Assembly: GCF_900105055.1 (NCBI RefSeq)
Contig: NZ_FNTA01000004.1
Span: 7,471,501-7,535,500, forward strand
Origin: Amycolatopsis lurida
Lineage (GTDB): Bacteria; Actinomycetota; Actinomycetes; Mycobacteriales; Pseudonocardiaceae
Direction of reading: 5' to 3'
Length of the DNA: 64,000 nt
The notes under the pieces were generated by a model. That model was not told the origin of the DNA and ran no database searches. It saw only the letters and a program-made list of their open reading frames with translations. Shown here piece by piece: positions 1-7,921 of the stretch (position 1 is its first letter; each line of letters begins with the position of its first letter). Position numbers and translations under genes: made by a program.

Positions 1-445
1 CGTCGCCCCAGCGCAGCGAACCCGACGACACGAACAGGTCCGGCACCTTGGAGTTGTTGAGGAAATCGACGACGGCGCTGTGCGTCGGCGTGCCGAGGCC
101 GCCGACCATCGCGAAGATCTCCTCCTTGAGCACCAGTTCGTCGGTGACCGCGCTCGTGGTGGTCGGGTTGTAGCCGTCGTCCTTCACCACGAACTCGATC
201 TTGCGGCCGTTGACGCCGCCGTTCGCGTTCACGTAGTCGTAGTAGGCCTGATGGCCGCTCGGGATCTCGCTGTAGCCGGGCGCGGCCACGCCGGTCAGCG
301 GGAAATGCGCGCCGATCTTGATGGTCGTGTCGGTGACGCCGACGGTCGAGCCCTTCTGCTCGCCCTCGGGTCTGCCGCCCGCACCGCAGGCGGCGGTGAC
401 CGTGACGGCCAGGAAGACGGCCACGGCCTTGGTCCAGCTTTTCAT
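1..445 (-). CDS. livK: Liv-type ABC transporter substrate-binding lipoprotein, N-terminal part (runs off left edge)
   Basis: Extracytoplasmic binding protein for a branched-chain/hydrophobic amino-acid (HAAT) ABC importer. Only the first 148 residues are in the window. The start is ATG at 445, with GGAGGAG six bases upstream, overlapping the stop of livM (ATGA). Residues 1-20 form a lipoprotein signal ending in VTAAC, so Cys20 is the likely lipidated residue. After a short linker, IKIGAHFPLTG begins a type I periplasmic-binding (LivK/ANF-receptor) domain, followed by NGRKIEFVVKDDGYNP, which is typical of the family. It is the last gene of the livGFHM-K unit, whose context fixes the role. The ligand could be an amino acid, amide or urea-type compound and cannot be read from this fragment. 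Confidence 0.9.
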   Translation of the reverse strand, partial: MKSWTKAVAVFLAVTVTAACGAGGRPEGEQKGSTVGVTDTTIKIGAHFPLTGVAAPGYSEIPSGHQAYYDYVNANGGVNGRKIEFVVKDDGYNPTTTSAVTDELVLKEEIFAMVGGLGTPTHSAVVDFLNNSKVPDLFVSSGSLRWGD

Positions 446-1443
446 GAAGTTCTCCTCCGGTGGATGAGTTTCCGCAGCCCGCCGGCGAGACCGGCGGGTG
501 CGAGCAGCACGATCAGGACGGTGACCAGGCCGTAGATCAACGGCGCCAGATGCGCGGCCTGCACGTCGGACAGGCCGAGGTCCGTGCCCGCGCCGGTCAC
601 CAGCGGCGGCAGGAAGGTCAGCAGCGCGGCTCCGGCGAGCGCTCCGGTCAGGCTCCCGAGCCCGCCGAGCACCACCGCGGACACCAGCAGCAGCGACAAC
701 GTCAGCGCGAACCCGCTCGGCGCCGCCAGCCGCGCCGACAACGCCATCAGCGCTCCGGCCAGTCCCGCGCATCCCGAGCTGACGACGAACGCGCGCACCC
801 GGGTACGGCCGAGGTCGATCCCGGTGAGTTCGGCGGCCACGTCCTCGTCGCGTACCGCTCGCCAATCACGGCCGACCCGGCCGCGGGACAGGTTCGCCAG
901 CAGCACGAACACGATGATCACCGCGAACCAGGAAAGGTAGGCGAGATAACGGATCGAGGTGAGTTCGTGGCCGGTGACGAAGTACGCGGCGTCCGCCAGC
1001 CAGACCGGGATTTCCGGCATCCGCACCGGCAATCCCTGTTCGCCGCCGAGCGCTTCACCGAAGAACAACGGGATCCCGGGAACGGCGACGGCGAGCGCGA
1101 GTGTCGCTCCGGCGAGATACGGCCCGTGCAGCCTGGCCGCGGCGACACCCACGAGGGCTCCGACGGCCAGTGTGATCACCATCGCCAGCACCAGGATCAC
1201 CGGCAGCGGAAGGAATTCCGACCTCAGCAGAAGCGCGGTCGAGTACGCGCCGACGGCCATCAAGGCGCCGTGCCCGAGTGACAGCTGCCCGTTGAGTCCG
1301 GTCAGGACGGTCAGGCCGCCCGCCGCGACCGCGAAGTACGCCATCGTGGTGAGCTGCGAGGTGAGGAACGGTCCGGAGTTCTCCAGGACCAGCACGACGA
1401 CGAGCAGCGCGGCGAGCGCGCTCAGCAGAGAACGGTGCCGCAC
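442..1443 (-). CDS. livM: Liv-type ABC transporter permease LivM
   Basis: Integral-membrane permease of the HAAT importer, 333 residues with about nine hydrophobic segments. It carries the family signature DEDVAAELTGIDLGRTRVRAF in the cytoplasmic EAA-like loop and GGLGSLTGALAGA near the C terminus. I take GTG 1443 as the start because GGAGGG lies six bases upstream; an in-frame GTG at 1461 would overlap livH by 17 bases. The stop overlaps the livK start. It pairs with LivH (1445-2323) to form the membrane channel energised by LivG and LivF. Confidence 0.9.
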   Translation of the reverse strand: MRHRSLLSALAALLVVVLVLENSGPFLTSQLTTMAYFAVAAGGLTVLTGLNGQLSLGHGALMAVGAYSTALLLRSEFLPLPVILVLAMVITLAVGALVGVAAARLHGPYLAGATLALAVAVPGIPLFFGEALGGEQGLPVRMPEIPVWLADAAYFVTGHELTSIRYLAYLSWFAVIIVFVLLANLSRGRVGRDWRAVRDEDVAAELTGIDLGRTRVRAFVVSSGCAGLAGALMALSARLAAPSGFALTLSLLLVSAVVLGGLGSLTGALAGAALLTFLPPLVTGAGTDLGLSDVQAAHLAPLIYGLVTVLIVLLAPAGLAGGLRKLIHRRRTS

Positions 1444-1444
1444 G

Positions 1445-2323
1445 TCAGACCCTCCGTTCACGGACGCTCGCGAACAGGCCGCCGGGCTTCAGGAGCAGCA
1501 CCACCATGAGCAGCGTCAGTGCGGCGAGCGGGACGAGTTCCGAGCCGACGTAGCCGCTCACCAGACTGAGCGACAGGCCGAGGACGACGCCGCCGACGAC
1601 CGCGCCGACCGGGCTGTCCAGCCCGCCGAGCACCGCGGCGACGAAACCGTACACCACCACACCGTCCATATAGGACGGATGGACGAGGCCGCCGCCGGCG
1701 ATCAGCAGGCCGGACAGCGAACCGGCGAGCGCGGCCAGCGCCCAGCCGAGGGTGAGCATCCGTCCGACCCGCACGCCGAGCAGGCGGGCCACCTCCCGGT
1801 CGAAGGCCGCGGCCCGCATCCGTAGGCCCAGATCGGTACCGCGGAACAACAGTACGAGCCCGATCAGCACCACGCCGACGGCGACGATGGTGAACACGCC
1901 GAACCCGGTCAGCGCGATCGTCGTGTCGCCGACCCGGAACCCGGTGAGCCCGAACGGGGCCGGGAACGACCGGTACCGCGAGCCGAACACCAGCGCGGCC
2001 AGCGCGTGCAACACGATGAACAGCCCCAGCGTGAGGATGACGGCGTTGATCTCGGCCTTGCCGTCGACGAACCGGACGACGAACCGTTCCACCAGCGCGC
2101 CGAGCACGAGCCCGGAAACCAGGGCCACGGCGAAGCCCGCCCAGTACGACCAGCCCGCGTCGATCAGGACCAGCGCCAGGTAGGTGGTGATCATCGCCAT
2201 CGGCGCCTGGGCGAAGTTCACGATCCGCGTCGCCCGCCAAATGAGCACGAGCGCCAGCGCGAACGCGGCGTAGACCACGCCCAGCGTCAGGCCGGTGAGC
2301 GCGGTGGTCAGCAGTTGCTGCAC
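1445..2323 (-). CDS. livH: Liv-type ABC transporter permease LivH
   Basis: Integral-membrane permease, 292 residues. It has the LivH N-terminal pattern (GLTLGVVYAAFALALVLIWRATRIVNFAQ) and the conserved cytoplasmic loop around AAAFDREVARLLGVRVGRM, followed by GGLDSPVGAVVGG. The start is GTG 2323 with GGGAG six bases upstream. It sits 11 bases after livF and is followed directly by livM. It probably forms a heterodimeric channel with LivM for uptake of branched-chain or related amino acids. Confidence 0.9.
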   Translation of the reverse strand: MQQLLTTALTGLTLGVVYAAFALALVLIWRATRIVNFAQAPMAMITTYLALVLIDAGWSYWAGFAVALVSGLVLGALVERFVVRFVDGKAEINAVILTLGLFIVLHALAALVFGSRYRSFPAPFGLTGFRVGDTTIALTGFGVFTIVAVGVVLIGLVLLFRGTDLGLRMRAAAFDREVARLLGVRVGRMLTLGWALAALAGSLSGLLIAGGGLVHPSYMDGVVVYGFVAAVLGGLDSPVGAVVGGVVLGLSLSLVSGYVGSELVPLAALTLLMVVLLLKPGGLFASVRERRV

Positions 2324-2334
2324 AGGGCTCCCTT

Positions 2335-3039
2335 TCAGAATCCGAGGTAGGCGTGCCGGAGGTCGTCGTCCGCGACGAGCGTGGCGGCGTCCCGCCGGAC
2401 GACCACCTGCCCGAGGTTGAGCACGACGCCGTGGTCGGCGATGGACAGCGCGCTGCGCGCGTTCTGCTCGACCAGCACGACGGCCAGTCCTTCGTCGTGC
2501 ACGAGACCGCGCAGCAGACCGAAGATCCGCGCCACGATCCGGGGCGCGAGACCCAAGGACGGTTCGTCCAGCAGCAGCACCTTCGGCCGGGAGAGCAGCG
2601 CACGGCCGATGACCAGCATCTGCCGTTCCCCGCCGGAAAGGACGTGCGCGAGACCGTTCTTGCGGTCGGCCAGCGCCGGGAACAGCTCGTAGATCCGGCG
2701 GAGGTCGGCCGCCGTGGCGCGGCCGCGTGCCCCGAGGGCGCCGAGCCGCAGGTTCTCCTCGACGGTCAGTTCGGCCAGCACGCCGCGACCTTCGGGGACG
2801 TGCGCGAGCCCGAGCGCCGGAAGGTCCTCTGTGGACACTCGGCGCAGATCCCGGCCCGCGAGCGAGATACGGCCACCCGACGGCGGAACGAGTCCGGAAA
2901 TGGTGCGCAACAAGGTGGTCTTGCCCGCGCCGTTCGCGCCGAGCACCGCGGTGATCTCGCCTTCCGCGGCCGAAAGGCTCACGGAATCGAGCGCGCGCAC
3001 CGGACCGTAGCTCACCGAAAGGCCCTCAATGGTCAGCAC
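2335..3039 (-). CDS. livF: Liv-type ABC transporter ATP-binding protein LivF
   Basis: Cytoplasmic ATPase subunit, 234 residues. It has Walker A GANGAGKTT, signature LSGGERQML, Walker B VLLLDEPSLGLAP and the switch histidine region VVLVEQNA, which is the LivF form (LivG has LIEHD). The GTG start at 3039 lies inside the end of livG (14-base overlap), which indicates translational coupling. The LPALGLAHVPEGRGVLAELTV segment is typical of LivF. It couples ATP hydrolysis to transport through LivH/LivM. Confidence 0.92.
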   Translation of the reverse strand: MLTIEGLSVSYGPVRALDSVSLSAAEGEITAVLGANGAGKTTLLRTISGLVPPSGGRISLAGRDLRRVSTEDLPALGLAHVPEGRGVLAELTVEENLRLGALGARGRATAADLRRIYELFPALADRKNGLAHVLSGGERQMLVIGRALLSRPKVLLLDEPSLGLAPRIVARIFGLLRGLVHDEGLAVVLVEQNARSALSIADHGVVLNLGQVVVRRDAATLVADDDLRHAYLGF

Positions 3040-3796
3040 CGGCCACCTCCTCGCCGAGGTAGGCCGCCTGGACCGCCGGATCGGCGCGGATCTCGTCCGG
3101 GGTGCCGCGGGCGATGACCCTGCCGAAGTCCAGCACCACGATCTCGTCGCAGACGCCCATCACCAGATCCATGTGATGCTCGACGAGCATCACCGACATG
3201 TGTTCGGTCAAGCCACGGACCAGCGCGCCGACCTCGTCGATCTCGGCCGACGAGAGGCCGCCCGCCGGTTCGTCGAGCAGCAGCAGGTCGGGTTCGCTCA
3301 CCAGCGCTCGCGCCAGCGCGACGCGCTTCCTCACCGGGTAAGGAAGGCTCGCGGGATAGCGATGGGCCACATCGGCGATGCCGAACGCGTCCAGCTGAGC
3401 CATCGCTCGCTCGGCCAGCGCCTTTTCGTCCTTCGTCAAGCCCAGCAACGAGGACCAGAAGCCGGATTTCGCGTGTCTGCCCGCCCCCGCGAGGACGTTC
3501 TCCAGCACGGTCATCCGGTCGAACAGGCCGAGCTCCTGCAGGCTCCGGGCGATCCCGAGGCCGGCGAGGTGATGCGGGCGCAGCCGCCGCAGTTCCGCCC
3601 CGCGCCAGGTCAGCGTGCCGGTGTCCGGGCGGACGAAACCGCACGCGACGTTGAAGAGCGTGGTCTTGCCCGCCCCGTTCGGGCCGATCACCCCGAGCAC
3701 CCGGCCCGGCGCGACGGTCAGGGAGACGTCCGACAGGGCGACGAGACCACCGAAGGTCACCGACACACCGGACATCTCGAAAGTCGACAGGGTCAC
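3026..3796 (-). CDS. livG: Liv-type ABC transporter ATP-binding protein LivG
   Basis: Cytoplasmic ATPase subunit, 256 residues. It has Walker A GPNGAGKTT and Walker B LLLLDEPAGGLS, followed by MLVEHHMDLVMGVCDEI as in LivG. GTG 3796 is chosen because GGGAG precedes it and an upstream extension would be non-homologous. The usual LSxGxx signature reads SLPYPVRKR here (normally LSYGxQR). This is a real departure in a key ATP-binding motif and is worth noting, although Walker A and B are intact. It is the first gene of the unit livG-livF-livH-livM-livK. Confidence 0.88.
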   Translation of the reverse strand: MTLSTFEMSGVSVTFGGLVALSDVSLTVAPGRVLGVIGPNGAGKTTLFNVACGFVRPDTGTLTWRGAELRRLRPHHLAGLGIARSLQELGLFDRMTVLENVLAGAGRHAKSGFWSSLLGLTKDEKALAERAMAQLDAFGIADVAHRYPASLPYPVRKRVALARALVSEPDLLLLDEPAGGLSSAEIDEVGALVRGLTEHMSVMLVEHHMDLVMGVCDEIVVLDFGRVIARGTPDEIRADPAVQAAYLGEEVAGADH

Positions 3797-3821
3797 GCAA
3801 GAACTCCCAACGGAGAGAGGA

Positions 3822-3846
3822 GGCCCCGGCGCGGGTGCGCCGGGGC
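3822..3846 (-). terminator. GC-rich hairpin between cutinase and liv operon
   Basis: GGCCCCGGCGC pairs with GCGCCGGGGCC over 11 bp around a short loop. It lies directly after the stop of the minus-strand cutinase gene and before livG. No U-tract follows, as is common in actinomycetes. It probably separates the two minus-strand units. Confidence 0.65.
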
Positions 3847-3855
3847 CGGTGACGC

Positions 3856-4713
3856 TCAGGCGTGCGGACACGTGTCCCGGTAGTCGCTGATCGTGCGGTC
3901 GTCCGGGGCGGGGCAGAGGAACTGCTCGTAGCGGGTGTCGTTGTCCACGAACCGCTTCAGCCACGAGAGCGTGTACTTGGCCATGGTCGTGTTCGCCGTG
4001 TTCGGGAAGAAGTGGCTCGCGTTGTCCAGCTCCATGTACGCCTTCTCCGCCGAAGCGGGAATGCTGGTGTAGAACGGGATCGAGTGCGACGCCACCGGCG
4101 CGACGGAGTCGGACTCGCCGCCGATGACGAACGTCGGCACCCGCAGCGAGGACCACGACTTCTGCGTGTTCCACGGCGCGAGCGGCACGGCGGCCTGCAG
4201 CGACGGCCGGTCCTGTGCGGCTTCGAGCGAACCGCCGCCGCCCATCGAGTGGCCCGCCACCGCGAGCCGGGTGGCGTCGATGCGGGAGCGGACCGTGCTG
4301 CGCTGGGTCAGGTAGTCGAGCGCGGCCAGCAGCTGGTCACCGCGGCTTTCGGGCTGGTCGTAGATCGTGTTGGTGTCGATCGTGAACACCACGAAGCCCT
4401 GCGACGCCAGCCGCGGGCCCATCCACGCGATGCTCGACTGGGTCGCGGTGTATCCCGGCGAGATGGCGACCGCGCCGAACGTGCCCTGCGTGGTGCTGGT
4501 GGGGTAGTAGATGGTTCCGCCGCCGAAGCCGGTGACGGCCAGGCTCGACACGGAGGTCTGCGCTACCGCGAACGAGCCGCGGGACGCTTCGATGCTGCTT
4601 TCCGTCGGGTCGGGTCCTCGTTCGTAGGGGTTCTCGGCGGCGTAGGCCGCGGGGGCGGCAAAGAGTGCCGCGACGGTGGCCAGTCCACAAAGGATCCGGG
4701 TCGTACTACGCAT
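3856..4713 (-). CDS. secreted polyester hydrolase (cutinase/PET hydrolase-like)
   Basis: Secreted alpha/beta-hydrolase, 285 residues, of the bacterial cutinase family that includes Thermobifida TfCut2, LCC and PETase. It likely cleaves ester bonds in cutin, polyesters or triacylglycerols outside the cell. A Sec signal occupies residues 1-26 (cut near AYAA/ENPY). The nucleophile is Ser156 in GHSMGGGG, with Asp202 (GGESDSVAPV) and His234 (NASHFFPN). The oxyanion/aromatic clamp is Tyr88 (SPGYTA) with Met157, and Trp181 (APWNTQKSW) is the subsite tryptophan. Cys267 and Cys282 can form the conserved C-terminal disulfide. The pattern is type I, with no extended loop. ATG 4713 has GGAGA upstream and starts the signal peptide. 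It is divergent from a TetR gene that may control it. PET activity is inferred only. Confidence 0.88.
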   Translation of the reverse strand: MRSTTRILCGLATVAALFAAPAAYAAENPYERGPDPTESSIEASRGSFAVAQTSVSSLAVTGFGGGTIYYPTSTTQGTFGAVAISPGYTATQSSIAWMGPRLASQGFVVFTIDTNTIYDQPESRGDQLLAALDYLTQRSTVRSRIDATRLAVAGHSMGGGGSLEAAQDRPSLQAAVPLAPWNTQKSWSSLRVPTFVIGGESDSVAPVASHSIPFYTSIPASAEKAYMELDNASHFFPNTANTTMAKYTLSWLKRFVDNDTRYEQFLCPAPDDRTISDYRDTCPHA

Positions 4714-4853
4714 GGTGCCGTCTCCGTTCGCCGTTGAACACGGTCCGTGGTGATGGACTGTGGCAAACGGCCGGAGCACGCTGCATCGGTGAAATCGCCA
4801 GTCTTGATCCGCGACCGCTCCCGCCGGGCCGGTCGCCCGTACGATCGGCGATC

Positions 4854-5450
4854 GTGAACCCCTCAGCCGAGGACATAGTCCGCACAGCGGCGCGGTGGAT
4901 CGATCGCGGCGTCCGCGTCGACACCTCCGCCTTCGCCCAGGATCTGGGCATCTCGCGCAGCACCCTGTTCCGCCGCGTCGGCAACCGGGAAGACCTGCTC
5001 GGTGATGCCCTCTACTACCTGTCCGAGCGCACCCTGACGGCCGCCGCGCGCACCTGGGAGCGCGAAGAGGGCGACGTGGTGCGCAACGCGGCCGGTGAAC
5101 TTCGCTGTCTTTCGATCATGCGCGAGTACCGGTCCGTGCTGGCGGCGAGTGCCGGGTTCCGGCGTTTTCTCGACGACGAGCCGGTGCTGGCGATCCGGCT
5201 GCTGACCGACCCGCACGGACGCGTCCAGCCGAGGGTGATCGCCGCACACGTCGAGCTGCTTCGCCGCGACGTCGAGGACGGCGGCTTCGTGCCCGCGGTC
5301 AGCCTGGACAGCCTGTGTTACGCGATCGTGCGGCTGGGCGAGGCGTTCCTGTATTCGGACGTCCTCGCCTCGCGGACACCCGATCTCGAAGCGGCGTCGA
5401 CGCTGCTCGGCGCGCTCGTGGAGGGACGGGTGCCGAGCAGGACCTTGTGA
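4854..5450 (+). CDS. TetR/AcrR transcriptional regulator, QsdR-like C-terminal domain
   Basis: DNA-binding repressor, 198 residues. The N-terminal helix-turn-helix reads FAQDLGISRSTLFRRVGNREDLL (about residues 22-46). The C-terminal ligand domain contains SLCYAIVRLGEAFLYSDVLA, resembling the QsdR TetR C-terminal domain. GTG 4854 is the start; longer frames run back into the divergent cutinase leader. The 140-bp gap to the cutinase start makes regulation of that gene plausible. The inducer is unknown. The family call is firm and the QsdR subgroup is a recognition-based judgement. Confidence 0.82.
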   Translation: MNPSAEDIVRTAARWIDRGVRVDTSAFAQDLGISRSTLFRRVGNREDLLGDALYYLSERTLTAAARTWEREEGDVVRNAAGELRCLSIMREYRSVLAASAGFRRFLDDEPVLAIRLLTDPHGRVQPRVIAAHVELLRRDVEDGGFVPAVSLDSLCYAIVRLGEAFLYSDVLASRTPDLEAASTLLGALVEGRVPSRTL

Positions 5451-5498
5451 AACACTTGCGCCTGGTGTTTCATCGAGAGGAATCTCGAGGAGGCGCCG

Positions 5499-7883
5499 AT
5501 GCCTGTGTACCCGCTGCGGGGGAGGGACGACCTCTTCGGCGGGCTGAGGTCGGTCGCCGGGCGCGCCGTGCTGATCCGCGGCGCGGAAGGCCTGGGGAAA
5601 TCGACCTTGCTCACCGCGCTGCGCGCCACCGTCGGTGTCCGTCTGGTCGGTGTGCGGGGCCTGCGAGCGGAAAGCGAGCTACCCTACGGCGCCCTGCAGC
5701 GGATGTTCGGCGCGCCGGTCTCCAGCGGTGCGGAGGCGCGAGACCGGCTCGGCGCTGTTTCGTCGCCGACGATCTGCTGGGTCGATGACGCGCACTGGGT
5801 CGATCCGGAATCCCTGGCGGCGCTGGGGTTCGCCGCCAGACGTCTGGCGGGCGCGCCGGTCGGGATGGTGCTCGCCTCGCGGTCCGGATCCGACGAGTTC
5901 GACTCCGTCGAGCTGCCACCGCTGACCGATGCCGCCGCCGATCAGGTGCTTCGTGACCGCGGGGTGCCCGCCGGGGTACGCCCTCAGCTGGTCGAACTCG
6001 GCGAGGGGAACCCCGCCGACCTCGTCGCGCTGGCGGCTTCCTTGACGCCCGCGCAGGCGGCCGGGCGGGAGCCGGTCTCACCGATCCTGCGGGAGCGTCT
6101 GCCTCGCTACACGGCCGAGCTCGACGCGATGCGGGTCGACGAGCGCCTCCGGTTCCTGGCCACCTGCATGGACTTCTCCGCGAGGAAGGCGACCTGGTAC
6201 GCGGCTGCGTCCCCGGCCGACCGCAGGGCGGCGCACGCGCGGCTGGCCTCCGCCGAGGAGGGGCCCGACGCGCTCTGGCATCGTGCGATGGCGACGGCGA
6301 CGCCTTCCGAACCCCTCGCGGACGCACTCGCCGCAGCACCGGCGGTGGACCACGCGGCCGCGGCCCGGCAGCTCGAACGCGCCGCCGCCCTGACCGCCGA
6401 TCCGGCGACCCGGGCGGCCCGGCTCCTGGCGGCGGCGGACGCGGCCTGGCAGGCGGGAAGACCGGGATGGGCACGGTTGCTGCTGTCCAGAGTGGACACC
6501 GAACCGGGCGCCGTGGCGTTGCTGCACGGGGAGATCGAGCTACGCGACGGCGATCCCGCCGTCGCCACCCACGAACTGGGCACGGCGGCGGAACTGCTGC
6601 CCGATCCGGCGGGCGCGCTCCTGCTGGCGGGCGAGGCGCGCAGGCTCGGCGGTGACCTGAGCGGCTACCGGGCCCTCGCCCGGACGGTCCCGGCGGGTGA
6701 CGGGCTGGTCTCCGCGCATTTCCACGGCCTGACCTCGGTTTACGCCGGACGTCACGAGGACGCCGTCACGCCGCTCACGGACGCCGTCGCCCAGGGGATG
6801 GCCGGCTCGGACGTCGCCGGGGCCGTCTGGGCCGCCGAAGCGGCCTTCGCCCGGGGGCATGCCGAACGGGCGCACGAATACGCGGCCGCGGCCGTGAGCC
6901 GCGCGCGGCTCGGCAAACGCCACGCGGAACTGCCGTGGGCGCTGATCTACCTGTCGCTTTCGGCCATCGCGCTCGACCGGATCCCGTGCGCGCGGGCGGC
7001 GTCCCGGGACGGCCTGCGCGCACCGCACAACCTGCGGATGGAGCATCTGACGTTGCTGGGGCTGGCCGCCGCACTGCTCGGTGACCGCGTACCGGAGCTG
7101 GACGAGGCGGCCGAAGGCATCGCCGAACGCGGTCTCGGCAGGCCCGCCGCGGTCGCCGCTTGGGCGAACGCCTGTCTGGACCTGGCCGAAGACCGGCCCG
7201 ACGACGCGTTGAGCAGGCTCGAAGACCTCGCTTCGGGCGTCTCCGGCGACCAGCCGGTGATCCGGGTGCTGGCCACTCCGCAACTCGTCGAGGCGGCCGT
7301 CAGTTCCGGGCGGCCCGAACGCGCACTGGCCGCGCTGGAGGTGTTCGACCGCTGGACCCTCGCGGGCGCCGAACCCTGCTGGCTCGCGCTGAGCCACCGC
7401 TGTCACGCGCTGACCGCGTCGGATCCCGGTGTGGCGGAACGGCGTTTCGTCCTGGCCATCGAGGCGCACCGGCGGGCGGGCGGCGCGATGGAACTCGCCA
7501 GGACCCGGTTCGCCTACGCCACCCTGCTGCGACGGCATCGGCGGACCCGCGACGCCCGCGACCAGTTCCGCGATGCCTTGCGCGGCTTCGAAAACGTCGG
7601 TGCGAAGCGGTTCGCCGAACGGGCGAGGGCCGGGCTGCGGGCGACCGGCGAGACCGTCGACGTGCCGCACCGATCGCTCGCCGGTCTCACGCCGCAACAG
7701 GACGCCATCACCCGGCTGGTGGCGGCGGGGGAGACGAACAAGGAGATCGCGCGGCGGCTGGTGATCAGCCACCGCACGGTGGATCACCACCTGCGGAACA
7801 TCTTCACGGCACTGGGTGTGCGGTCCCGCGTGGAACTCGCGCGCCGCGTCGCCGCCGGCGAGCGAACTGCTCGTGAGTGGTAA
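5499..7883 (+). CDS. LuxR-family ATP-binding regulator (LAL type)
   Basis: Large cytoplasmic transcriptional regulator, 794 residues, about the usual LAL length. It has an N-terminal AAA/NACHT-like ATPase with Walker A GAEGLGKS (residues 28-35) and Walker B ICWVDDAHW (about 88-96), a long helical TPR-like middle, and a C-terminal LuxR helix-turn-helix. The HTH spans about 725-790 with LTPQQDAITRLVAAGETNKEIARRL, then ISHRTVDHHLRNIF. ATG 5499 has GAGGAGG upstream. The start lies 48 bp after the TetR gene. The stop codon TAA (7881-7883) lies inside the 46-bp palindrome that ends the unit. The target is unknown; the B12 system begins convergently after it. Confidence 0.9.
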   Translation: MPVYPLRGRDDLFGGLRSVAGRAVLIRGAEGLGKSTLLTALRATVGVRLVGVRGLRAESELPYGALQRMFGAPVSSGAEARDRLGAVSSPTICWVDDAHWVDPESLAALGFAARRLAGAPVGMVLASRSGSDEFDSVELPPLTDAAADQVLRDRGVPAGVRPQLVELGEGNPADLVALAASLTPAQAAGREPVSPILRERLPRYTAELDAMRVDERLRFLATCMDFSARKATWYAAASPADRRAAHARLASAEEGPDALWHRAMATATPSEPLADALAAAPAVDHAAAARQLERAAALTADPATRAARLLAAADAAWQAGRPGWARLLLSRVDTEPGAVALLHGEIELRDGDPAVATHELGTAAELLPDPAGALLLAGEARRLGGDLSGYRALARTVPAGDGLVSAHFHGLTSVYAGRHEDAVTPLTDAVAQGMAGSDVAGAVWAAEAAFARGHAERAHEYAAAAVSRARLGKRHAELPWALIYLSLSAIALDRIPCARAASRDGLRAPHNLRMEHLTLLGLAAALLGDRVPELDEAAEGIAERGLGRPAAVAAWANACLDLAEDRPDDALSRLEDLASGVSGDQPVIRVLATPQLVEAAVSSGRPERALAALEVFDRWTLAGAEPCWLALSHRCHALTASDPGVAERRFVLAIEAHRRAGGAMELARTRFAYATLLRRHRRTRDARDQFRDALRGFENVGAKRFAERARAGLRATGETVDVPHRSLAGLTPQQDAITRLVAAGETNKEIARRLVISHRTVDHHLRNIFTALGVRSRVELARRVAAGERTAREW

Positions 7884-7915
7884 GGACGGTTAGAACCGTC
7901 CTTACCACTCACGAG
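7870..7915. repeat. 46-bp palindrome, copy 1, probable bidirectional terminator
   Basis: Perfect inverted repeat with 22-bp arms starting CTCGTGAGTGGTAAGG around a 2-base centre (AG). It lies between convergent genes and contains the stop codon of the LAL regulator. The same arms recur exactly at 57040-57085 (centre CT), again just before a convergent gene end. A diverged relative is at 53524-53575. It most likely works as a two-way terminator that is mobile or repeated in the genome. Confidence 0.85.
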
Positions 7916-7921
7916 GTCTCG

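Noticed and set aside
460..1825. Long plus-strand frames opposite livM and livH (273 and 288 residues)
   Set aside because: Arg/Gln/His-rich translations with no domains, antisense to clear permease genes; high-GC shadow frames.
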